NCBI RefSeq assembly: GCF_006175945.1
Contig: NZ_VAJL01000001.1
Span: 62,001 to 126,000, forward strand
Length of the DNA stretch: 64,000 nt
Source: Chryseobacterium mulctrae
GTDB lineage: Bacteria; Bacteroidota; Bacteroidia; Flavobacteriales; Weeksellaceae
Direction: 5' to 3'
Shown piece by piece: positions 7,474 through 17,288 of the stretch. A program made the translations under genes and the position numbers. The notes under the pieces were generated by a model that worked only from the letters and a program-made list of their open reading frames with translations, was not told the DNA's origin and made no database searches. The first letter of the stretch is position 1, and every line of letters starts with the position of its first letter.

Positions 7474-10365
7474 TTATTTTTCCTTTAAATCTTTGCTTAC
7501 TTGTTTTTCAGCATTTTTAGCCTTCTGCTCCTGAGCTTCTTTTTCTTTTCGTTGTTGCCTTTTTGTTTTTTTCTCGGCACGTCTTTCTTCACGAATTACT
7601 TTATTTGATTTTTCATTATACAAAGCGTCAACAATTCCCTGCCCTTTTTTACTGAATATTTTTACCTGAGGTTTTTCGTGAGTTCCGGTAACAACAATCG
7701 GGAAACCAATCAATCCTCCCGGAAGAATTCCGACGCGAACTCTCAAATCAAGCAAGCCGTTGAAACTTGTTGTTCCGCTGATTGTGGGTCTTAAAATCGA
7801 AACTTTAAAAGTAAATTTATCAACGTGAATCAGATTATTTTTGATGTACGTTTCAATATTCACTCCTTTCATATCGGGGTTATTGAAAGCTTTTGCTCCA
7901 ATATTATCACCAACTGCAGAAAGCATTTTAAGATTTTTCACTTCTACGTCACGAAGATTCACCACTCCTCCACCTTCTAAAGACGGATAAATCGGGGTCA
8001 TATTTTTATCAAAATCTCCTTTTAATTTGTAATCTAAAGAAACAATTCCCTTTACATTTTTAGCTGCGGTTGCCATTTCACGAACCATATCAATTTCATT
8101 ATACGCTCGTTGAACATCAAAATCCAAAACATTCAAAGCGATATCATAATTCGCCGTCAATGGAGATTCATCCTGATAACGCGCATCAATTTTCATTCTG
8201 CTTCCCACAACGTCAAATGAAGTATTTTTAAGAAAAACTTCGCCTTTATTGACCGAAGCCAAGCCGAAAAGATTATTAAGATTTAATCCTTTAAACTCAA
8301 CATTTTTAACATCTGCTTCCAACGAAACATCCAGGTTTTTTGGAATAATCACAACGCCGCTGCTCTTTGGGTTTTCAACTTTTGCATAATCAACTTCAAT
8401 TGATTTTTTTGAATTATCACCGTCTTTCAAAGCCATAAATTCATCAATGAGAATGTACCGCGATTTTAATTTAAACTTTCCGTGAAGAGTGCCTTTTCTT
8501 TCAATAAAATAATTGATTGTGTTTAAAAGATAACCATTTAAAGCAAAATCAGATTTTCCATAATTGGCGAAAAATTTCCTGAACCACATTTTTTCATTCT
8601 CAAACTCGAAGTTTCCTTCTTTAATGTAAAATGATTTCGGAAGATATTCTGTCGTGGTTTTTATATTTTTTAAAATTAAATTTCCGCGATTGTCTAATCT
8701 GCTGTATTGACCGGTTGTTGCATAACTCTGTCGTCCGTTCAGAGACAAATCTGCCATAATTAATCCGCTTACATCTAACCCTTTTTTGGCAAAAACTTTA
8801 TAAATTCTCCCTACATTCAAAGTTCCTTTTGCACGAACTTTATAGAGAACATCTTCAAAATTCTGCAGATCGGCATTTACGAATACAGGATTTCCTTCAA
8901 AATCAAATTTAAATGGGTCTAATTTTACGCCTAAACTTTTAAAAGTTCCGTCGGTATTGATAATATTTGCAACAATATTGATATTCTGAATCGGATTTGG
9001 ATAATATTTTGTTTTCAGCCAACCATTTTTAAGATTGAGATAACCGTTGGTTTTCGGGAATAATTTTTTATCTAAACTAAAAATTCCATTTGCTTTAATA
9101 TTCGTATCCATCAAACCTCTCGCATCGATATCTTTTAAACCTAAAGCCTGAGTCAAAGTCTGTAAATTAACGGCGCCTTTTACATCTGCATTAATCTGCA
9201 TTTCGTCTAAGCCTTTTGTTTTTACAACCGCTTTAAAATTATTATTCGGACCTAGATCGAAACTTAGATTTTTCAGGTCAAGTCCTAATTTTTCTGTATC
9301 TAAATCGGGTAAATCTACATTAAGATCCATATTAAAATTGTTCATCGGAACAGGCGCTTTTCCATTGGAAACAAAACCATCTTTTAGCATTAATCGTGCT
9401 TTTAATCTTGGTTTTTGATTTTGTGGCTCACTGAATCTGCCTTTCAGACTGAAAAACAAATCGCTTTTTCCTTCAATTTTGGTGTCTTTTGCCCAATCTA
9501 AATATTGTGGCGGAAGTACAGAAATCATATCACGAATCGTAGTTTTCTCAGATGCCGCATTGATGTCGAGATTGTAACCATCCTTTAGAATACTTACAAA
9601 ACCTGTAAATTTTAATGGAAGATCATTAATTCTCAACTCGTTTTTTCTCAACACAAAAGTCAACGCATTGGTATTGATTCTGGTAATTAAATCTGCATGT
9701 AAAGTTTTTTGTTTGGCGTAATAAATTCTGTTTAAACTGAAATCTAACTTATCAATATCCAAATCGGTTTCAAGATCAAAAATATCTTCACTTAACCCTC
9801 CTTTTCCGGTGTAATTCAGTCCTTTTGCATCAACCAAAACTCTTGCAGCATGATCGTTATATTTGACATTCCAGTTTCTTAGTTTAATTAAATCAAGCTT
9901 TATTGAAGCTCCAGTACTTGTTGTATCTTTTGGTTTTTCTGAAGGTTTTGAAACATATACATTATAGTTTGCTTCACCTTTTGTGTTAACGAAAACATTC
10001 GCATAAGCATCTGTAGCATAGATTTCATCAATTTTCACTTCTCCATCAAAAATTAAATTTTTAAGATTGATGCCGACTGCCACTTCTTTTGCAGCAAGTA
10101 AAGTATCATTCTGAAAAGGCTTTGAACCTTTCAATAAAAAATCATCAACAGAAACCGTCAATGAAGGAAAATGCCTGAAAAAAGTAAGATGCGTTTTTTT
10201 GTAATCAAGCTCTCCCGCAAGATGCTTATTGGCAAACAATTTTACCTGCTCAGAAACTTTTCCCGGGAATAAAATCGGAATGATGAACATCAAAAAAAGA
10301 ATGGAAGCAATGGAAATTCCTATCCATTTCAGAATTTTCAAAATTATATTTTTAAACCTTTGCAT
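7474..10365 (-). CDS. AsmA-like envelope protein, 963 aa
   Basis: An N-terminal membrane anchor (residues 10-30, ILKWIGISIASILFLMFIIP) is followed by a long periplasmic beta-rich body typical of the AsmA superfamily. The opening region GELDYKKTHLTFFRHFPSLT is characteristic, and the C-terminal AsmA_2-like part runs to about residue 910. AsmA/TamB-like proteins are thought to bridge the periplasm and move phospholipids to the outer membrane. The last ~45 residues are a Lys/Arg/Gln-rich charged tail, unusual for an outer-membrane-facing end. Stand-alone transcript, divergent from the barrel gene at 10522. Confidence 0.88.
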   Translation of the reverse strand: MQRFKNIILKILKWIGISIASILFLMFIIPILFPGKVSEQVKLFANKHLAGELDYKKTHLTFFRHFPSLTVSVDDFLLKGSKPFQNDTLLAAKEVAVGINLKNLIFDGEVKIDEIYATDAYANVFVNTKGEANYNVYVSKPSEKPKDTTSTGASIKLDLIKLRNWNVKYNDHAARVLVDAKGLNYTGKGGLSEDIFDLETDLDIDKLDFSLNRIYYAKQKTLHADLITRINTNALTFVLRKNELRINDLPLKFTGFVSILKDGYNLDINAASEKTTIRDMISVLPPQYLDWAKDTKIEGKSDLFFSLKGRFSEPQNQKPRLKARLMLKDGFVSNGKAPVPMNNFNMDLNVDLPDLDTEKLGLDLKNLSFDLGPNNNFKAVVKTKGLDEMQINADVKGAVNLQTLTQALGLKDIDARGLMDTNIKANGIFSLDKKLFPKTNGYLNLKNGWLKTKYYPNPIQNINIVANIINTDGTFKSLGVKLDPFKFDFEGNPVFVNADLQNFEDVLYKVRAKGTLNVGRIYKVFAKKGLDVSGLIMADLSLNGRQSYATTGQYSRLDNRGNLILKNIKTTTEYLPKSFYIKEGNFEFENEKMWFRKFFANYGKSDFALNGYLLNTINYFIERKGTLHGKFKLKSRYILIDEFMALKDGDNSKKSIEVDYAKVENPKSSGVVIIPKNLDVSLEADVKNVEFKGLNLNNLFGLASVNKGEVFLKNTSFDVVGSRMKIDARYQDESPLTANYDIALNVLDFDVQRAYNEIDMVREMATAAKNVKGIVSLDYKLKGDFDKNMTPIYPSLEGGGVVNLRDVEVKNLKMLSAVGDNIGAKAFNNPDMKGVNIETYIKNNLIHVDKFTFKVSILRPTISGTTSFNGLLDLRVRVGILPGGLIGFPIVVTGTHEKPQVKIFSKKGQGIVDALYNEKSNKVIREERRAEKKTKRQQRKEKEAQEQKAKNAEKQVSKDLKEK

Positions 10366-10521
10366 GGCTGAATTATTTTGTGATTATACGTGCGAATTTT
10401 GCACTAATATTTGATTATTATCTAAAATCGAGCCATTGAAAACCTTTTCTAGTATGTAAAACGTTTTATATTTCTAAAAATATTCGTCATTTATATTTAC
10501 TGATGTAATACTTTAATCATT

Positions 10522-12879
10522 ATGATTGTTAATAAGAATATAACCCACACTCGAATGACTAAATACCAAACCTTCTTATTATTCATTTTCAATTTTTTAT
10601 TTTTTTCTGCGCAGCAAAAATTTAATATTAACGGAACTGTCTCAAATAGTAATAACACTAATTTGAATACACCAATTGAGATCTATTTATATGATAATGA
10701 AAATCAACTCATTAAAACGGCCATAACAAAAGAATCGAAGTTTGAGTTTAATGATTTGAAATCAAACACCTATTATCTGCAAATCTCTTCCGGCGAAACG
10801 GAACAAAAAGAAAAACCGTTCTTACTGAGTCGCGATGAAAATTTCACTATTATTTATCAGCCGAAAATAAAAGATATTGAAGCGATAACCATCACTCGTG
10901 AGAAGAAAAAATTCAGTGTAGAAAACGGAAATATCACATTAGATATTACAGATTCGCCTTTAAATAAAGTGGCTACTTCTTCAGAATTATTAACTAAATT
11001 ACCATTTGTAACACTCGATGCCAATGGCGAAGGTGTTTCTGTTATCGGTAAAGGAAGTCCTTTGTTGTATGTTGACAATCAGCGGGTAGATTTTTCTACT
11101 TTGTCCGGAATTTCCGTGGAAGATATAAAATCTGTTGAAATTATCAGAAACCCGTCTGTAAAGTATGAATCTGAAGGTAAAGCAGTGATTAAAATCAATT
11201 TAAAAAAGAGCAAAAGAGACGGCTCTAAACTCTCATTATCTGAAACGGCAACCTTTCAAAAAAGATTCAGCAATTATTTTAATGCAAATTTTCAGCAGAA
11301 AAAAAATAAAACAGAATGGAAAATCAATGCTGCATTCAATGCTGTTCAACATTGGGAAAGTAACGGTTACAACTATACTGTTCCAAGCAAAAACATTTCA
11401 TCAGATTATACCATCGTTTCTATTACCAATCGTCCGCAAACTATTTTTGGTGCTAGTTTGTATCAGGAATTAAATAATGACGGAGATTATCTAACTTTGT
11501 CTTTCAACAGTAATTTCCGCCCGGATAAAGGTGATAACAATACTAATACAAAATACTCTGAAAATGGAGTTTCTTCAAATATACTGACCTTAAATCATCA
11601 GGATAACAAACGAGCATCGATTAACTCGGTTTTTAATTATAATAAGAAATTGGCAGATTGGGACGCCAATATTTTTACAGGATTTCAGTACACCAGAGAA
11701 AGCCGTAATGTAGATTATGAGTTTTTTAATAATATTGATGATTTGGGGTATGAATTCAATCAATTTAGAAAGCAACGATATTCCGGTGATGTTTATTCCG
11801 GAAGAATTGATTTTGAAAAAAAACTTAATGAAAATTATAAATTAGAATTGGGGACAAGCTTTACAAAAGCAGAAACTACTACTGATAATGTTACTAATTA
11901 TGCTTCCATAAAAGCTCCAGAATTTTTTAATTACCTCTTTAAAGAAAGCAATACAGGATCATACGTCAATGTAAATGCTGAAAAAAACAAATGGAATTTT
12001 AAGGCAGGAATTCGTATGGAAACCACTTCTGCCAAAGGTTTTGATAATATTTTGAAAGACACTACTCTTTCCCGAAATGCTGTAGACTGGTTTCCGAATG
12101 CAGAAATTTCTTTTCAACAAAATAAAGATTATGTTTATACTTTAAACTTCAGAAAAACAATTTCAAGACCTGGCTACGGCAATCTCTCTTCAGGAGGATT
12201 ATACGGAAGTCCGTACATAGAATATGAAGGAAATTCGAATTTAATACCGACTTATACCAATACCCTTTCTTTTACTACGAGTTTAAAAAAATGGTCGCTT
12301 AATGCATCAGTTTACACCAGTAAAAATCCGATGGGCTATACTTTGGTTTATGACGATGCAAAAAATATTTCAAAATTTACACTGATCAATTTTGAAAAAG
12401 AAATGGGCGCAAGTCTCGGTGTAGACGTTCCTTTTGAATGGAAAATTTGGTCTTCACAGAACAGTATGTCTGTCAATTATGGTAAGACAGAAGACAGTTT
12501 AGCCTTCGTTAAAAGATCGACTCCATATCTTTATATTTATACCAATAATACGTTGAAAATCGCTAAAAACTTTTCGTTGTTGATGGATGGATATTACATC
12601 ACCAAACGTACAGAAGGTTTATATGATAACAATGCCGTTTGTGTTGTTAATTTCGGGATTACCAAGTCTCTGTCTGATTTTGATTTTACATTTAGATATA
12701 ATGATCTTTTTAAGCAGATGAATTATATTCAAAGTATGACGTATGATAAAATTAGTTCTACAGGAAATTTCTATGGAAATACACCTACAGTTTCGGTTGC
12801 TGTAAAATATAATTTTGGCAGGCTTGAAAAATCGAGTTATAAAGAAAATAATGTGAATGAAACTTCAAACAGATTATAA
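10522..12879 (+). CDS. TonB-dependent-receptor-like outer-membrane barrel (OMP_b-brl_3 type), 785 aa
   Basis: After a signal peptide ending FFSAQQ comes a short carboxypeptidase-regulatory-like domain (about 32-105). A plug-like region follows, with GKGSPLLYVDNQRVDFSTL and IKSVEIIRNPSVKYES (about 120-230), and then a long beta-barrel of the outer_membrane_beta-barrel_3 class. The ATG at 10555 (MTKYQTFLLF) is the more likely start because it puts the hydrophobic core next to the N-terminus. These proteins lack a clear TonB box, and their cargo is unknown. No SusD-like or DUF4249 partner is adjacent. Confidence 0.87.
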   Translation: MIVNKNITHTRMTKYQTFLLFIFNFLFFSAQQKFNINGTVSNSNNTNLNTPIEIYLYDNENQLIKTAITKESKFEFNDLKSNTYYLQISSGETEQKEKPFLLSRDENFTIIYQPKIKDIEAITITREKKKFSVENGNITLDITDSPLNKVATSSELLTKLPFVTLDANGEGVSVIGKGSPLLYVDNQRVDFSTLSGISVEDIKSVEIIRNPSVKYESEGKAVIKINLKKSKRDGSKLSLSETATFQKRFSNYFNANFQQKKNKTEWKINAAFNAVQHWESNGYNYTVPSKNISSDYTIVSITNRPQTIFGASLYQELNNDGDYLTLSFNSNFRPDKGDNNTNTKYSENGVSSNILTLNHQDNKRASINSVFNYNKKLADWDANIFTGFQYTRESRNVDYEFFNNIDDLGYEFNQFRKQRYSGDVYSGRIDFEKKLNENYKLELGTSFTKAETTTDNVTNYASIKAPEFFNYLFKESNTGSYVNVNAEKNKWNFKAGIRMETTSAKGFDNILKDTTLSRNAVDWFPNAEISFQQNKDYVYTLNFRKTISRPGYGNLSSGGLYGSPYIEYEGNSNLIPTYTNTLSFTTSLKKWSLNASVYTSKNPMGYTLVYDDAKNISKFTLINFEKEMGASLGVDVPFEWKIWSSQNSMSVNYGKTEDSLAFVKRSTPYLYIYTNNTLKIAKNFSLLMDGYYITKRTEGLYDNNAVCVVNFGITKSLSDFDFTFRYNDLFKQMNYIQSMTYDKISSTGNFYGNTPTVSVAVKYNFGRLEKSSYKENNVNETSNRL

Positions 12880-12888
12880 TTAAAAACT

Positions 12889-12967
12889 TGTGATAACTTT
12901 GGAAAGTTATCACAGACTTTAAATAAAAAAGGTTTATTTGCACATTAATTTACAAATAAACCTTTTT
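12889..12967. terminator. Tandem hairpins forming a bidirectional terminator
   Basis: The first hairpin is a 12-bp perfect inverted repeat, TGTGATAACTTT (12889-12900) with 12903-12914. The second has a 15-bp perfect stem, AAAAAGGTTTATTTG (12926-12940) with 12953-12967, flanked by A and T runs. Together they end the barrel gene and the convergent hydrolase gene. Confidence 0.85.
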
Positions 12968-12987
12968 AAATATTTTCTAAAAAATGA

Positions 12988-14046
12988 TTATTTCAGATTT
13001 GTTTTAAAGAAACTTTCCAGTTTATCAAAAGGAATAACCTCTACTTTATCATACAAGTCAACATGTACCGCATTAGGAATAATCATTAGCTCTTTCGGCT
13101 CAGCTGCAGATTTATAAATATCTTCACTGAAATACCTTGAATGGGCACTTTCACCCGCAATCAAAAGCATAGGTCTTGGCGAAATTTCTTTCACATACAT
13201 TAATATCGGCATATTCATAAACGACAGCGGATTGGTAATCAACCACGATCCATTAGAATTAAGCGAATTGGCATGAAAACCACGAGGTGTTCTGTAATAA
13301 TCAAAATATTCTTTTACAAATTGCGGCTCGTCACCTTTCAAAGTTTCGGGTAAATTTCTTGTACCTTTGGCTGGTTTTCCGTTTTCAGCATCTTTCCATC
13401 GTTGTTGGTTCAAATCTTCCAAAGTCTGATTACGCTGTTTTGGCGTTACAGAATCATTATAGCCTTTCGACATTACACGTGTCATATCATACAAACTTGT
13501 TGTAGCAACAGCTTTCACTCGTTTATCTGCTGCTATTGCATTAAGTGCAAAACCACCAAAACCACAAATACCGATAATTCCTACCCTATTTCTGTCTACA
13601 TTCTTTTGAAGACCCAGAAAGTCAACCGCTGCACTAAAATCTTCTGTATTGATTTCAGGTGATGCTAAATTTCTTGGCTCACCACTACTTTCTCCTGTAT
13701 AAGATGGGTCAAAAGCGATGACTGCAAAACCTCTTTCGGCCATTTCGTTGGCGTACAAACCTGATGATTGCTCTTTTACCGCACCAAATGGACCACTGAT
13801 TGCCAATGCCGCTAATTTTTCATTTCCCACATTTTTTGGAAGATATAGATCTCCGCTCAATGTAATTCCGTATCGGTTTTTGAAAGTTACTGAGGTTCTG
13901 GTTACTTTATTACTGAGCTTGAAAGTATAATGTTCTGTTGTATTCATTTTCTTTGAGCTTTTATCTAATGACTTTTGTTTGGTTTGAGCCGAAAATTGGC
14001 TTAAAAACAATATTATTGTCGCAAAAATTAAGGTGAGTTTCTTCAT
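12988..14046 (-). CDS. Alpha/beta hydrolase with signal peptide
   Basis: An alpha/beta-hydrolase fold protein of about 352 aa from the ATG at 14046. That start gives a clean signal peptide (MKKLTLIFATIILFLSQFSA) and avoids running back over the cupin gene; in-frame Met codons at 14058 and 14082 are alternatives. The nucleophile elbow is GICGFGG, so the nucleophile looks like Cys, as in dienelactone-hydrolase-like enzymes. The oxyanion-side strand is LAALAISGPFG and the catalytic His lies in IPNAVHVDLYD. The substrate is unknown. It is last in a three-gene operon with the cupin and acetyltransferase genes. Confidence 0.85.
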   Translation of the reverse strand: MKKLTLIFATIILFLSQFSAQTKQKSLDKSSKKMNTTEHYTFKLSNKVTRTSVTFKNRYGITLSGDLYLPKNVGNEKLAALAISGPFGAVKEQSSGLYANEMAERGFAVIAFDPSYTGESSGEPRNLASPEINTEDFSAAVDFLGLQKNVDRNRVGIIGICGFGGFALNAIAADKRVKAVATTSLYDMTRVMSKGYNDSVTPKQRNQTLEDLNQQRWKDAENGKPAKGTRNLPETLKGDEPQFVKEYFDYYRTPRGFHANSLNSNGSWLITNPLSFMNMPILMYVKEISPRPMLLIAGESAHSRYFSEDIYKSAAEPKELMIIPNAVHVDLYDKVEVIPFDKLESFFKTNLK

Positions 14047-14047
14047 T

Positions 14048-14563
14048 TTATTTTTCATGATTAGCTTCATTAAATTCTTCATCTGTCACAGGTTTTAACC
14101 ACTTTACCTGTACATCTTCTTTAAAGTTGGTGATAGCAATATGCGTCATTGCCGTCTTAGCAGATGCACCGTGCCAATGCTCAACATTTTCAGGAATATT
14201 TATAACGTCCCCTTTTTTGATGATTTGTGGCTGTTTCCCTTTTTCCTGATAAAAGCCGGAACCTTCCGTTACAATCAAAACCTGACCTTTCGGATGCGTA
14301 TGCCAATTGGTTCTTGCTCTAATTTCAAACGTTACTGCGCCTGCAGAAAATTCATTATTTTTATCTTTACTTACCAAAGGTGATAAAAATGCATTTCCGG
14401 TAAACCATTCTTTGGGTAATTGGTCGCCTTTCGGAAAGAGTGCTGCGGTATTTTCTTGATTCATTTTTTCTTGATTTTTGTTATTACACGAAGCTATTAT
14501 TATCACTATGGATGCAGATAGCAATAGTATTTTATTGTTAAATTTAAATAATTTCATTCTCAT
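14048..14563 (-). CDS. Cupin-domain lipoprotein
   Basis: A signal sequence with lipobox-like IIIASC anchors the protein, followed by a single cupin domain (about 60-165). The metal-binding motifs are visible as RTNWHTHPKGQVLIVTEG and, in the second half, IPENVEHWHGAS. Periplasmic cupins of this type are often annotated as carboxymuconolactone-decarboxylase-like or dioxygenase-like, but the reaction cannot be read. Its start overlaps the end of the acetyltransferase gene by 20 bases, which suggests translational coupling. The Met at 14557 is an alternative start. Confidence 0.82.
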   Translation of the reverse strand: MRMKLFKFNNKILLLSASIVIIIASCNNKNQEKMNQENTAALFPKGDQLPKEWFTGNAFLSPLVSKDKNNEFSAGAVTFEIRARTNWHTHPKGQVLIVTEGSGFYQEKGKQPQIIKKGDVINIPENVEHWHGASAKTAMTHIAITNFKEDVQVKWLKPVTDEEFNEANHEK

Positions 14564-15149
14564 TTTTTTTGATTATTTTTGCTGGAATTCCGCCTACAAC
14601 CACATCATCCGGAACATCTTTGGAAACCACAGCTCCGGCCGCAATTACAGCATTCTCACCAATTGTAACTCCTGGTAAAATAGTAGCATTTGCACCTATC
14701 CACGCATTTTTTTTAATATGAATAAGTTTGCCAATTAGTCCGTTTCTTAATTTCGGATCTAATGGATGATTCTCAGTGATAAGACTCACTTTCGGACCTA
14801 TCAATACATTATCTTCAATCGTTATTTCGCCTAATGCAAGAAAAGTACAGTCGAAATTGATGAATACATTTTCACCAATATTGATATTCTTGCCGTAATT
14901 GATATAAAGTGGCGTAAATACTGCGACATTTTGAACTTCCTGATTTAAAATTTCACTCAACAATTTTGTAATCTCATCAGAATCTGATGAATTATTCATT
15001 TTTATGAGTATTTTTTTGACTGCAAAAGATTCATCCCTCAATCGGGGCATTTCCGGATCGTTGGGTAAGATTGTTTCTCCCCTCAATAATCTTTCAAAAA
15101 TATCTAGTTGAGGCAGAATGGATGTGGAAGCATTTTGTGAATTAGGCAT
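14544..15149 (-). CDS. Maltose/galactoside O-acetyltransferase-type hexapeptide enzyme
   Basis: A 201-aa left-handed beta-helix acetyltransferase. Hexapeptide repeats run from about residue 75 to 190 (for example IGENVFINFDCTF and IGANATILPGVTIGENAVIA). The catalytic His is in LITENHPLDP, as in maltose and galactoside acetyltransferases. It should transfer acetyl from acetyl-CoA to a sugar hydroxyl in the cytoplasm. The N-terminal extension (MPNSQNASTSILPQLDIFER) is longer than in the E. coli enzymes. It is the first gene of the cluster with the cupin and hydrolase genes. Confidence 0.88.
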   Translation of the reverse strand: MPNSQNASTSILPQLDIFERLLRGETILPNDPEMPRLRDESFAVKKILIKMNNSSDSDEITKLLSEILNQEVQNVAVFTPLYINYGKNINIGENVFINFDCTFLALGEITIEDNVLIGPKVSLITENHPLDPKLRNGLIGKLIHIKKNAWIGANATILPGVTIGENAVIAAGAVVSKDVPDDVVVGGIPAKIIKKNENEII

Positions 15150-15174
15150 CTTAAATTGTTTTGATAATAGAATA

Positions 15175-15202
15175 CAAAGGTATTAAGGCTTAGAAATAAG
15201 CC
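15175..15202 (-). promoter_or_regulatory. Probable promoter with dyad ahead of the acetyltransferase operon
   Basis: On the minus strand TACCTTTG (15182-15175) matches the -7 element TAnnTTTG. Just upstream of it lies a 6-bp inverted repeat, GGCTTA-TTTC-TAAGCC (15187-15202), placed like an operator. No good -33 TTG is at the right distance, so an activator such as the neighbouring AraC protein may be needed. That last point is an inference. Confidence 0.45.
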
Positions 15203-15234
15203 GTTAAAGATTATCAAACCAAAAAATAAGAATT

Positions 15235-16113
15235 TCAAACCTCAGTTAATCGAAAAGACTTGGGATTAGTTCCTGTTTGTTTTTTAAAAAAGTTGTTGAA
15301 GTAAGTTGGATATTCAAATCCGAGAGCATAGGCAATTTCTGAAACACTCCAATCTGTGTGTTGCAAAAGTGCTTTGGCTTCTGTGATGATGCGCTCAGTA
15401 ATATGATTTGTTGTTGATTTTCCGGTTATCTCTTTTACAGCACGATTTAGATAATTTACATGTACATTCAAATGCTGAGCATAGTGTTGCGCTGTTTTTA
15501 GCTGAAGAGGATTTGCTGTTGTTTCAATTGGAAATTGTCTTTCTAGTAACTCCAGAAAAACTGAAGATAATCTTGAAGACGCATTTTTATTTTGTTCGTA
15601 ATTTTCAGAGGGTTCCATCTTGAGAGATTCATGAATAATAAGACTGATGTAATTTCTAATTAATTCATCTTTATACACATAATCACTTTCTTGTTCGGTA
15701 ATCATTTTCTGAAAAATAGTATTGAGAAAATCTCTTTGCTCAGATGTAATTTTTAAAACCGGGGTTCCGCCAATTTTAAAAAAAGAAGACTGCTGTAAGC
15801 TTTCCGAACGCTCTGAATTCTTAAAAAATTCAGCAGAGAAAAGAATTGTATATCCCACATATGTTGTAGAAATAGTTTCCCAAGAATAAGGGATATGCGG
15901 ATTACCAAAAAATAGAATTGTACCTTCCTGCTCAAAGGTTTTATCAGAATAATGAATCTTACTTTTTCCGGTGGTAAGACATATTTTATAGAACTCTTTT
16001 CGGCTGTAGGTACGTGTGTCATTGCTATCACTTTCAATTTGAAATGCCTTAAATCCCTGAAGCTTCAGTTCACTATTAAATTCTGAAATTACTCTGATAA
16101 TCTTCTCTTTCAT
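15235..16113 (-). CDS. AraC-family transcriptional regulator
   Basis: A 292-aa regulator with an N-terminal cupin-like sensing domain (about 20-160, including GTILFFGNPHIPYSWE) and a C-terminal pair of helix-turn-helix units. The signature DWSVSEIAYALGFEYPTYFN with the closing FKKQTGTNPKSFR is standard. It lies 85 bp upstream of the acetyltransferase/cupin/hydrolase cluster on the same strand and is its likely controller. It is divergent from the MarR-GNAT gene. The effector is unknown. Confidence 0.9.
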   Translation of the reverse strand: MKEKIIRVISEFNSELKLQGFKAFQIESDSNDTRTYSRKEFYKICLTTGKSKIHYSDKTFEQEGTILFFGNPHIPYSWETISTTYVGYTILFSAEFFKNSERSESLQQSSFFKIGGTPVLKITSEQRDFLNTIFQKMITEQESDYVYKDELIRNYISLIIHESLKMEPSENYEQNKNASSRLSSVFLELLERQFPIETTANPLQLKTAQHYAQHLNVHVNYLNRAVKEITGKSTTNHITERIITEAKALLQHTDWSVSEIAYALGFEYPTYFNNFFKKQTGTNPKSFRLTEV

Positions 16114-16237
16114 TTGATAAAGTTAAGAAATTCAAACTTTAAAACAACATTTCATGCTCTTAAGTTTACTATCTACTCAGGAATATTTATTTTATAATGA
16201 AACATAAATTTTGCCATTTAAAATCATTTATATAATT

Positions 16238-16257
16238 TTACATAATCAGTTATGTAA
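16238..16257 (+). promoter_or_regulatory. MarR-type operator dyad
   Basis: A perfect inverted repeat TTACATAA-TCAG-TTATGTAA of 8-bp arms and a 4-base centre ends seven bases before the start codon of the MarR-GNAT gene. Size, symmetry and position fit a MarR autoregulatory operator. Binding would block transcription or early translation. No clear -33/-7 pair was found. Confidence 0.6.
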
Positions 16258-16263
16258 TTAATT

Positions 16264-17226
16264 ATGGAAATATTCAACCGTACAGGAAAAATGGCTTTAG
16301 GAAGCAGATTAAGATTGTTGACAAGTAAAGTTACTGAAGATGCAGCTCAGATTTATGAGCTGTATAATATTGAAGGTTTTTCTCCAAAATGGTTCCCCGT
16401 TTTCTTTGTTCTCTCTGAAACAGAAGAAATAACCATTACCGAAATCGCTAAAGAAATCGGACATTCGCAACCTTCTGTTACGAAAATTATCAAAGAAATG
16501 ACCAAAGCAGGTTTGGTAAATGACAAACTTAACTCCAATGATAAACGGAGAAACGTTGTTGGTCTTACAACCGAAGGAATTTCTTTAGCTAAAAAAATGA
16601 TTGAAGAACAATGCACCGATATTGATGTGGCGATTGACGAAATCATCAGCGAAGCGACTAACAATCTTTGGGAAGCATTGGCAGAATGGGAGTTTTTACT
16701 GGAACAAAAATCTTTATTGAAAAGAGTAAAAGATCAAAAAAAACTGCGTGAAAGTAAAGATGTTAAAATTGTAGAATACGAACCCAAATATCAATCAGCT
16801 TTCAAAGCTTTGAACGAAGAATGGATTTCTACCTTTTTTGAAATGGAAGAAGCCGATTATAAAGCATTAGAAAATCCCAAAGAATATATTCTGGATAAAG
16901 GCGGAAAAATATTTGTCGCTCTTTATAAGGACGAACCTTTAGGAGTTTGCGCTTTAATAAAAATGAATGACCAAAATTATGATTTTGAAATGGCAAAAAT
17001 GGCTGTTTCACCAAAAGCTCAGAGTAAAAACCTAGGTTGGCTTTTAGGACAGGCAATTATAGATTCTGCGAAACAATTGGGAGCATCAAAAATATATTTA
17101 GAAAGCAATACCATTCTGAAACCTGCTATTAATTTATACCATAAAATGGGTTTTGAAAAAATTGTAGTTCATCAAACGCCTTACAAACGCTGCAATATTC
17201 AAATGGAATTAAATTTAAAAAAATAA
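16264..17226 (+). CDS. MarR-type regulator fused to a GNAT acetyltransferase
   Basis: The 320-aa protein has two parts. Residues ~1-150 form a MarR winged helix (ITEIAKEIGHSQPSVTKIIKEM, with the wing NSNDKRRNVVGLT). Residues ~160-318 form a GNAT domain, with the acetyl-CoA loop around VSPKAQSKNLGWLLGQAII and the family ending LYHKMGFEKI. Such fusions are a known arrangement, thought to couple small-molecule acetylation to gene control. The dyad at 16238-16257 suggests autoregulation. The acceptor substrate is unknown. Confidence 0.9.
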   Translation: MEIFNRTGKMALGSRLRLLTSKVTEDAAQIYELYNIEGFSPKWFPVFFVLSETEEITITEIAKEIGHSQPSVTKIIKEMTKAGLVNDKLNSNDKRRNVVGLTTEGISLAKKMIEEQCTDIDVAIDEIISEATNNLWEALAEWEFLLEQKSLLKRVKDQKKLRESKDVKIVEYEPKYQSAFKALNEEWISTFFEMEEADYKALENPKEYILDKGGKIFVALYKDEPLGVCALIKMNDQNYDFEMAKMAVSPKAQSKNLGWLLGQAIIDSAKQLGASKIYLESNTILKPAINLYHKMGFEKIVVHQTPYKRCNIQMELNLKK

Positions 17227-17288
17227 TCAAAATCTAATTTTAGAGATTTTATTATCTTTAAATAATTTCAACTATCAAATTCTAGATA

